NCBI GenBank assembly: GCA_002415335.1
Contig: DHXL01000279.1
Location: 1-10,314 of the forward strand
Origin: Oxalobacteraceae bacterium UBA5157
Lineage (GTDB): Bacteria; Pseudomonadota; Gammaproteobacteria; Burkholderiales; Burkholderiaceae_D
Direction: 5' to 3'
DNA: 10,314 nucleotides
In this document: piece by piece, positions 1 to 5,553 of the stretch
Layout: every line of letters begins with the position of its first letter
How positions within the stretch are numbered: the stretch's first letter is position 1
Program-made: the position numbers and the translations under genes
Notes under the pieces: model-generated
The model's database searches: none
Told to the model about the DNA's origin: nothing
Seen by the model: only the letters and a program-made list of their open reading frames with translations

Positions 1-22
1 CTTGCGCGCTGAACGCGTGATT

Positions 23-35
23 TAAGCTAAGCTTA
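23..35. promoter_or_regulatory. Candidate LysR-type operator (T-N11-A dyad) upstream of the formate dehydrogenase genes
   Basis: The sequence TAAGC-TAA-GCTTA is a perfect 5-bp inverted repeat around a 3-nt centre and fits the T-N11-A form of LysR-family binding boxes. It lies about 115 nt upstream of the first start codon, and two copies of ACGCGT (13-18 and 37-42) flank it. No regulator gene is visible in the window, so its protein partner is unknown. Short dyads arise by chance, so this is only a candidate. Confidence 0.3.
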
Positions 36-59
36 GACGCGTAATGCTGACAAATTGAT

Positions 60-90
60 AGGTTGGGATTCGTTGCACTCAACCCAACCT
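60..90. repeat. Palindromic intergenic repeat-like element (AGGTTGGG...CCCAACCT)
   Basis: An 8-bp perfect inverted repeat, AGGTTGGG (60-67) and CCCAACCT (83-90), encloses a 15-nt loop. On this strand the whole resembles the GTTGGGTTTCG...CTCAACCCAACCTAC palindromes that I recall as dispersed, REP-like intergenic elements in many beta- and gammaproteobacteria. Compared with that pattern, A68 replaces a T and leaves one mismatch inside the stem. It could act as a transcript hairpin between an upstream gene and the formate dehydrogenase genes. No T-run follows it, so it is not a standard intrinsic terminator. The family identity is from memory. Confidence 0.5.
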
Positions 91-151
91 GCAAATTCTA
101 CAACCCATCTGGACGCGGTAACAGGTAGAGACAAGCTCAACAGGAACCTCC

Positions 152-1849
152 ATGAACCATCCCGTGATCCCCATCTCCGTGCAGGGCGCAACCAAACAGC
201 GCAAGCGCGAAGCGCCAAAAGGCCGTAGGGTTGACTCGGCGGCACTGGCTGAAGTTCAGGCCCTGCTCGGAACGGTGTCGCGCCAGGCCGACCTGCTGAT
301 CGAGCACTTGCACAAGATCCAGGATCGCTACGGCAGCCTGTCCGCCGCCCACCTCGCTGCGCTGGCGCAAGAGATGCGCCTGGCGCAGACGGAAGTCTAC
401 GAAGTCGCGAGCTTCTATCATCATTTCGATATCGTCAAGGAAGGCGAGGACGCCCCTGCCGCACTGACCGTGCGCGTCTGCGACGGCCTGTCCTGCGAAA
501 TGGCCGGCGCACGCGATCTCCTGCAAAGGCTTCCCCAAATACTAGGCAAGGACGTGCGGGTGATCGCCGCGCCCTGCATCGGTCGTTGCGAACAAGCGCC
601 AGCTGCGGTAGTCGGCCAACACCCGGTGCCGCACGCCAGCGTCGAGACCATCTCCGCCAAAGTCGCCGCCAAAGAAATTGTGCACGTCCCCGACGGCTTC
701 ATCGACTATGCAGCCTATCGAGCCGAGGGCGGCTACGCGCTGTTGAAAGAATGCAGCAGCGGCGCCCGCGATGTCGAATCGGTCATCAAGACGATGGAAG
801 ACTCCGGCTTGCGCGGCTTGGGCGGCGCCGGTTTCCCGGCCGGCCGCAAGTGGCGCATCGTGCGCGCCGAAACCGGCCCGCGCCTGATGGCAGTCAATAT
901 CGACGAAGGCGAACCCGGCACCTTCAAGGATCGCGTGTATCTGGAACGCGATCCGCACCGCTTTCTGGAAGGCATGCTGATCGCTGCCTGGGCGGTCGGG
1001 ATCGAGACCATCTATATTTATTTGCGTGACGAATACCACGGCTGCCGCACCATGCTCGAAGCTGAGCTGGACAAATTGCGATCCGCACCGCCGATCGCCG
1101 GCATGCCGGAAATCATCCTGCGGCGCGGCGCCGGTGCCTACATCTGCGGCGAAGAATCGGCGATGATCGAATCGATCGAAGGCAAGCGCGGCATGCCGCG
1201 GCTACGCCCGCCGTACGTGGCGCAAGTCGGCCTGTTCGGTCGGCCGACGCTGGAGCACAACTTCGAGACGCTGTACTGGGTCCGCGTGCTGCTGGAAAAG
1301 AGCGGTGCCTGGTTCACCTCGCAGGGCAGAAACGGCCGCAAGGGTTTGCGCTCGTTCTCCGTCTCCGGACGCGTCCAGCAACCCGGCGTCAAACTGGCCC
1401 CGGCCGGCATTACGATCCAGGAATTGATCGACGAATATTGCGGCGGCATGCTGGATGGCCACAGCTTCTACGCCTACCTGCCGGGCGGCGCCTCGGGCGG
1501 CATCCTGCCGGCGTCGATGAACGCAATCCCGCTCGATTTCGATACGCTGCAACCGTATGGCTGCTTCATCGGTTCGGCCGCGGTGATCGTGCTGTCGGAT
1601 CGCGACACCGCAGTGGATGCCGCGCGCAACATGATGCAGTTCTTCAAGCACGAGTCGTGCGGCCAATGCACGCCGTGCCGGGTCGGCACCGCCAAGGCGG
1701 CTGCGTTGATCGAGCAGCCGAAATGGGACCTGGCATTGCTGGCGGATTTGTCTACCGTGATGCGCGATGCGTCGATCTGCGGACTGGGTCAGGCGGCGCC
1801 GAATCCGGTCGATTGCGTCGTCAAATATTTCCCGCACGAATTAGCCTGA
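152..1849 (+). CDS. fdsB: NAD+-dependent formate dehydrogenase beta subunit, fused NuoE-like + NuoF-like (FdsG-FdsB / Fdh1B type)
   Basis: This 565-residue cytoplasmic diaphorase subunit passes electrons from the catalytic subunit to NAD+. Residues ~30-165 form a NuoE/FdsG-like thioredoxin-fold domain with a complete [2Fe-2S] set, C110-x4-C115 and C142-x3-C146. From ~170 onward it is NuoF-like: GLGGAGFPAGRKW (222-234) for NADH, NIDEGEPG (249-256) for FMN, the GAGAYICGEE loop (326-335), and a [4Fe-4S] site C503-x2-C506-x2-C509 with C543. In the three-subunit FdsABG enzymes the NuoE part is the separate FdsG protein; the one-chain form matches the beta subunit of Methylobacterium extorquens FDH1. 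The start ATG has AGGA at 142-145 with good spacing. The gene is first in the cluster, and the catalytic subunit starts 9 nt after its stop. The family call is secure; the electron acceptor is inferred from the NuoF domain. Confidence 0.93.
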   Translation: MNHPVIPISVQGATKQRKREAPKGRRVDSAALAEVQALLGTVSRQADLLIEHLHKIQDRYGSLSAAHLAALAQEMRLAQTEVYEVASFYHHFDIVKEGEDAPAALTVRVCDGLSCEMAGARDLLQRLPQILGKDVRVIAAPCIGRCEQAPAAVVGQHPVPHASVETISAKVAAKEIVHVPDGFIDYAAYRAEGGYALLKECSSGARDVESVIKTMEDSGLRGLGGAGFPAGRKWRIVRAETGPRLMAVNIDEGEPGTFKDRVYLERDPHRFLEGMLIAAWAVGIETIYIYLRDEYHGCRTMLEAELDKLRSAPPIAGMPEIILRRGAGAYICGEESAMIESIEGKRGMPRLRPPYVAQVGLFGRPTLEHNFETLYWVRVLLEKSGAWFTSQGRNGRKGLRSFSVSGRVQQPGVKLAPAGITIQELIDEYCGGMLDGHSFYAYLPGGASGGILPASMNAIPLDFDTLQPYGCFIGSAAVIVLSDRDTAVDAARNMMQFFKHESCGQCTPCRVGTAKAAALIEQPKWDLALLADLSTVMRDASICGLGQAAPNPVDCVVKYFPHELA

Positions 1850-1858
1850 GAGCACCCT

Positions 1859-4687
1859 ATGAACGCGATTACCCGCAATGAATTAGCGCAGCTCGACAGC
1901 CCCATGGTCAGCTTCACGCTGAACGGCCGCGAGGTGCTGGGCCGGGAGACCGAAACCCTGATCCAGGTCGCGCAGCGCGAAGGCATCGAGGTCCCGCACC
2001 TGTGCTACCAGGAAGGCATGGATACGGTCGGCAACTGCCGCTCCTGCATGGTGGAGATCGACGGCGAACGCGTACTCGCGCCCTCTTGCTGTCGCAATCC
2101 AAGCGCCGGCATGAGCGTCGTCACCGATAGCGCGCGCGCGGTCGCTGCGCAAAAGATGGTGCTGGAACTGCTGCTGTCGGACATGCCGGAAACCGCTTAC
2201 ACGCGCCATAACGAACTCGATCAGTGGGCGACAAAACTGGCGGTCGGCAAGCCGCGTTTCGCCGCCCGCGCGAAAGTCCGGCAAGACGCCTCGCATGCTG
2301 CGATCACGGTCAACCTCGATGCCTGCATCCAGTGCACGCGCTGCCTGCGGGCCTGCCGCGACGAGCAAGTCAATGACGTGATCGGTCTGGCCTTCCGTGG
2401 CGATCAAGCCAAGATCGTGTTCGACATGGATGACCCGATGGGCGCCTCGACTTGCGTCGGCTGCGGCGAATGCGTGCAAGCCTGCCCGACCGGCGCCTTG
2501 ATGCCGGCGCGCGATGTCGCGCTTGCCGTGCCGGACAAGCAAGTCGACTCCGTTTGCCCGTATTGCGGCGTCGGCTGCCAACTGACCTATAACATCAAGG
2601 ACAACAAAATACTGTATGTCGAGGGACGCGACGGTCCGGCCAACCACGAACGGCTGTGCGTCAAGGGCCGCTATGGTTTCGATTACGCGCACCACCCGCA
2701 CCGCCTGACCAAGCCCTTGATCCGGCGTGCCGATGCGCCCAAGCGCGGCGACTTCACGATGGACCCGACCAATGTGATGGAGATCTTCCGCGAAGCCAGC
2801 TGGGAAGAAGCACTGGCCTTCGCCGGCGGCAAGTTGAAACAGATTCGCGACCATCACGGCAAGAAAGCGCTGGCCGGTTTCGGCTCGGCCAAGGGCAGCA
2901 ACGAAGAAGCCTATCTGTTCCAGAAACTGGTGCGCACCGGCTTCGGCAGCAACAATGTCGACCATTGCACGCGACTGTGCCATGCATCCTCGGTGGTCGC
3001 GCTGCTGGAAGGCATCGGCTCCGGCGCGGTATCGAATCCGGTGATGGATGTGACCAAGGCCGAAGTGGTCGTCATCATCGGCGCCAATCCGACGGTCAAC
3101 CACCCGGTTGCCGCGACCTGGATCAAGAATGCGGTGAAGAACGGCACCAAGCTGGTCGTGTGCGACCCGCGCCGCTCGGAGCTGGCGCGCATGGCGCATC
3201 ACTTCCTGCAGTTCAAGCCCGATACAGATGTGGCCCTGCTCAACGCGATGATGCACGTGATCGTCAGCGAAGGCCTGGTCGACCAAGCCTTCATCGACAG
3301 CCGGACCATCGGCTATGAGGATCTGAAGAAGAATGTCGAAGGCTACAGCCCGGAAATGATGGCGCCGATTTGCGGCATCGGTGCCGAGACCATCAAGGAG
3401 GTCGCGCGGCTCTATGCCACCTCGAAAGGCTCGATGATCCTGTGGGGCATGGGCGTATCGCAGCATATCCACGGCACGGATAATGCGCGCTGCCTGATTG
3501 CGTTGGCCTTGATGACCGGCCAGATCGGCCGGCCCGGCACCGGCTTGCATCCCCTGCGCGGACAAAACAACGTGCAGGGCGCGTCCGACGCCGGCCTGAT
3601 TCCGATGATGTACCCGGACTATCAGCACGTCGATGATCCCAAGGTGCAGGCCACGTTCGAGCGCGCATGGAAACTGCAGCCCGGCACGCTCGACAGCAAG
3701 CCGGGCTTGACGGTGGTGGAAGTGATGCATGCGATCAAGAAGGGCACGATACGCGGCATGTACGTGATGGGCGAGAATCCGGCGATGTCGGACCCCGATG
3801 CGAACCACGCGCGCGAATCGCTGGCCGCACTCGACCATCTGGTGGTGCAGGATATTTTCCTGACCGAGACCGCGTACCTGGCCGACGTGATCCTGCCCGC
3901 AACTGCCTTCCCCGAGAAAACCGGCAGCTTCACCAATACCGACCGGCTGGTGCAGATGGGCCGCCAGGCGATCGATCCGCCGGGTGAGGCGAAGCAGGAT
4001 TTGTGGATCATCCAGCAGATGGCGCAACAGCTCGGACTGGATTGGCAATACGGCCATGTTTCCGAAGTGTTCGACGAGATGCGTCACACGATGCCGAGCA
4101 TCGCCGGCATCACCTGGGAGCGGCTGGAGCGCGAAAACGCGGTGACCTATCCATGCCGCAAGGAAGGCGATCCGGGGCAATCGGTGGTATTCGTCGATGA
4201 CTTCCCGCGCGAAGGTGGACGCGCGCGCTTCGTGCCGGCCGACATCATTCCGGCCGACGAACGGCCCGATACCGAGTACCCGATGGTGCTGATCACCGGT
4301 CGTCAACTGGAGCACTGGCATACTGGCAGCATGACACGGCGGGCCACGGTGCTGGACGCGATCGAGCCGGATCCGATCGCCCTGATCCATCCGCTCGATC
4401 TGAAGGCGATGGGCGCCAAGCCGGGCGATATCGTGACGATCGCTTCGCGGCGCGGCACGGTGGCACTGTATGCGCGGGCCGACGACAGCTCGCCGCGCGG
4501 CGCGGTGTTCGTGCCGTTCTGTTATTACGAAGCCGCAATCAACAAGCTGACCAATGCGGCACTGGATCCCTATGCGAAAATTCCGGAATTCAAGTATTGC
4601 GCGATCCGCGTAGTGCTGGGTGGCGAGGCGCCGCAGCAGGGAAGTTACGGTGGTGGCCAGGCGTTGCAGGGCATGCGCGCGCATTGA
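1859..4687 (+). CDS. fdsA: Formate dehydrogenase catalytic alpha subunit (bis-MGD molybdo/tungsto-enzyme, FdsA/Fdh1A type)
   Basis: This 942-residue subunit oxidises formate to CO2 at a bis-molybdopterin guanine dinucleotide centre and sends electrons through its Fe-S clusters to the NuoEF-like partner. Domain order: an N-terminal plant-type [2Fe-2S] domain (C49-x10-C60-x2-C63-x13-C77); a two-cluster ferredoxin domain (C156, C159, C162, C166 and C199, C202, C205, C209); a [4Fe-4S] site next to the cofactor (C233, C236, C240, C267); then the molybdopterin oxidoreductase and C-terminal dinucleotide-binding domains (VLITGRQLEHWHTGSMTRR near 810-830). The metal ligand is a cysteine, C374, followed by H375 in HCTRLCHASS, where E. 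coli FdhF has selenocysteine. There is no Cys between 78 and 156, so a NuoG-type His-Cys3 cluster made with cysteines there is not visible. No twin-arginine signal is present, so the enzyme is cytoplasmic. A GAGAG (1848-1852) overlaps the upstream stop and serves as a plausible ribosome site. Mo versus W cannot be told from sequence. Confidence 0.95.
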   Translation: MNAITRNELAQLDSPMVSFTLNGREVLGRETETLIQVAQREGIEVPHLCYQEGMDTVGNCRSCMVEIDGERVLAPSCCRNPSAGMSVVTDSARAVAAQKMVLELLLSDMPETAYTRHNELDQWATKLAVGKPRFAARAKVRQDASHAAITVNLDACIQCTRCLRACRDEQVNDVIGLAFRGDQAKIVFDMDDPMGASTCVGCGECVQACPTGALMPARDVALAVPDKQVDSVCPYCGVGCQLTYNIKDNKILYVEGRDGPANHERLCVKGRYGFDYAHHPHRLTKPLIRRADAPKRGDFTMDPTNVMEIFREASWEEALAFAGGKLKQIRDHHGKKALAGFGSAKGSNEEAYLFQKLVRTGFGSNNVDHCTRLCHASSVVALLEGIGSGAVSNPVMDVTKAEVVVIIGANPTVNHPVAATWIKNAVKNGTKLVVCDPRRSELARMAHHFLQFKPDTDVALLNAMMHVIVSEGLVDQAFIDSRTIGYEDLKKNVEGYSPEMMAPICGIGAETIKEVARLYATSKGSMILWGMGVSQHIHGTDNARCLIALALMTGQIGRPGTGLHPLRGQNNVQGASDAGLIPMMYPDYQHVDDPKVQATFERAWKLQPGTLDSKPGLTVVEVMHAIKKGTIRGMYVMGENPAMSDPDANHARESLAALDHLVVQDIFLTETAYLADVILPATAFPEKTGSFTNTDRLVQMGRQAIDPPGEAKQDLWIIQQMAQQLGLDWQYGHVSEVFDEMRHTMPSIAGITWERLERENAVTYPCRKEGDPGQSVVFVDDFPREGGRARFVPADIIPADERPDTEYPMVLITGRQLEHWHTGSMTRRATVLDAIEPDPIALIHPLDLKAMGAKPGDIVTIASRRGTVALYARADDSSPRGAVFVPFCYYEAAINKLTNAALDPYAKIPEFKYCAIRVVLGGEAPQQGSYGGGQALQGMRAH

Positions 4688-4704
4688 TTCCGAATGGCCA
4701 TGAC

Positions 4705-5550
4705 ATGAACCAGCGACCTCTCTTGTCCAACGCCGACGCCAACCTGACGCATGATGTCGAGGTCATGGATGAACGCGGACGGTTATCGACCATCGCGATC
4801 CCCTGTGAGCGGCCGCTAACCGTCTACGTCGACAAGCGCGAACTGGTGACGCTGATGACGCTGGGCGGCGCACCCGAGATGCTGACGGTCGGCTACCTGC
4901 GCAACCAGCGCCTGGTGCGCTCGGTCGAAGAGATCGCCTCGGTACAGGTCGATTGGTCGGTTGATTCGGTTGCGGTGATTACCCGTAACGGCATCGCCGA
5001 TGTCGAGGCGCGCACGGCAAAGAAGGTCGTCACCACCGGCTGCGGCCAGGGCTCGGTATTCGGCGGCTTGATGGATGAAGTCGATTCGATCGTTCTGTCG
5101 GCGGATGCGCGCTTGCGGCAATCGGTTCTTTACCGCATCGTCGATATTATCCGGACCCAACAGTCGATCTACAAGCAGGCCGGCTCGGTACATGGTTGCG
5201 CGCTGTTTTCCGCGGATGGGGGCCTGCTGTATTTTATCGAAGATGTCGGCCGTCACAACGCGGTCGATGCGATCGCCGGCAAGATGTGGCTCGACGGGAT
5301 CGAAGGCGACGACAAGATTTTCTACACGACCGGCCGCCTGACTTCCGAGATGGTGATCAAGGGCGCGCAGATGGGCATCCCGTTTCTGCTGTCGCGCTCC
5401 GGCACTACGCAAATGGGGCACATGGTCGCGGAGCGCCTCGATATGTCGTTGATTGCGCGTTGCACCGGCAAGCACTTCCTGTGTTTGACGGGTAAGCACA
5501 GGCTGCTGTACGAGTCCGGGCTGATGGAGGAGCGGCTGCGGCTGGTCTGA
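4705..5550 (+). CDS. fdhD: FdhD/FdsC-type formate dehydrogenase cofactor sulfuration/insertion factor
   Basis: This 281-residue cytoplasmic protein belongs to the FdhD family, which binds bis-MGD and carries sulfur from a cysteine desulfurase to the formate dehydrogenase cofactor. Family marks are the TTGCGQGSVFG loop around C113, GSVHGCALF, EDVGRHNAVDAIAGKM (179-194), TGRLTSEMVIKGAQMGIPFL, and MGHMVAERL near the C-terminus. E. coli FdhD has a C-x-x-C pair in the Cys loop; here it is C113-G-Q-G116, so the second Cys is absent. The frame is open upstream into fdsA, but similarity begins near ATG 4705. That start has no clear Shine-Dalgarno sequence. A TTG at 4684 overlapping the fdsA stop (TTGA) is an alternative that would add 7 residues and suggest translational coupling. 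Its position right after the catalytic subunit supports the role. Confidence 0.92.
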   Translation: MNQRPLLSNADANLTHDVEVMDERGRLSTIAIPCERPLTVYVDKRELVTLMTLGGAPEMLTVGYLRNQRLVRSVEEIASVQVDWSVDSVAVITRNGIADVEARTAKKVVTTGCGQGSVFGGLMDEVDSIVLSADARLRQSVLYRIVDIIRTQQSIYKQAGSVHGCALFSADGGLLYFIEDVGRHNAVDAIAGKMWLDGIEGDDKIFYTTGRLTSEMVIKGAQMGIPFLLSRSGTTQMGHMVAERLDMSLIARCTGKHFLCLTGKHRLLYESGLMEERLRLV

Positions 5551-5553
5551 ATC

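Noticed and set aside
61..78. Sigma54-like promoter (GG ... TTGCA) in the leader
   Set aside because: The GG to GC distances are 7, 8 or 12 nt rather than the required 10, so the -24/-12 geometry is wrong.
73..101. Sigma70 promoter with TTGCAC as -35
   Set aside because: The -35 is acceptable, but the hexamer at proper spacing (TTCTAC) matches TATAAT at only two positions, and TTGCAC lies in the repeat loop.
2963..2986. Possible selenocysteine TGA in the formate dehydrogenase active site
   Set aside because: The codon at the metal-ligand position is TGC (Cys374), and no in-frame TGA is present.
1883..4684. A 933-codon open frame on the minus strand, almost exactly opposite the formate dehydrogenase alpha subunit
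   Set aside because: It is the mirror of a GC-rich, codon-biased gene whose antisense frame lacks stops. Its translation is rich in H, R, A, D and Q with no recognisable domain, while the plus-strand protein has every cluster and active-site motif.
4597..4704. Upstream extension of fdhD by 36 codons into the end of fdsA
   Set aside because: The extra residues (R-, G- and W-rich) show no FdhD similarity and are simply the +1 shadow of fdsA. FdhD similarity begins near ATG 4705.
4694..4708. ATG codons at 4694 and 4700 as fdhD starts
   Set aside because: They are in another frame and hit TGA at 4706-4708 after a few codons.
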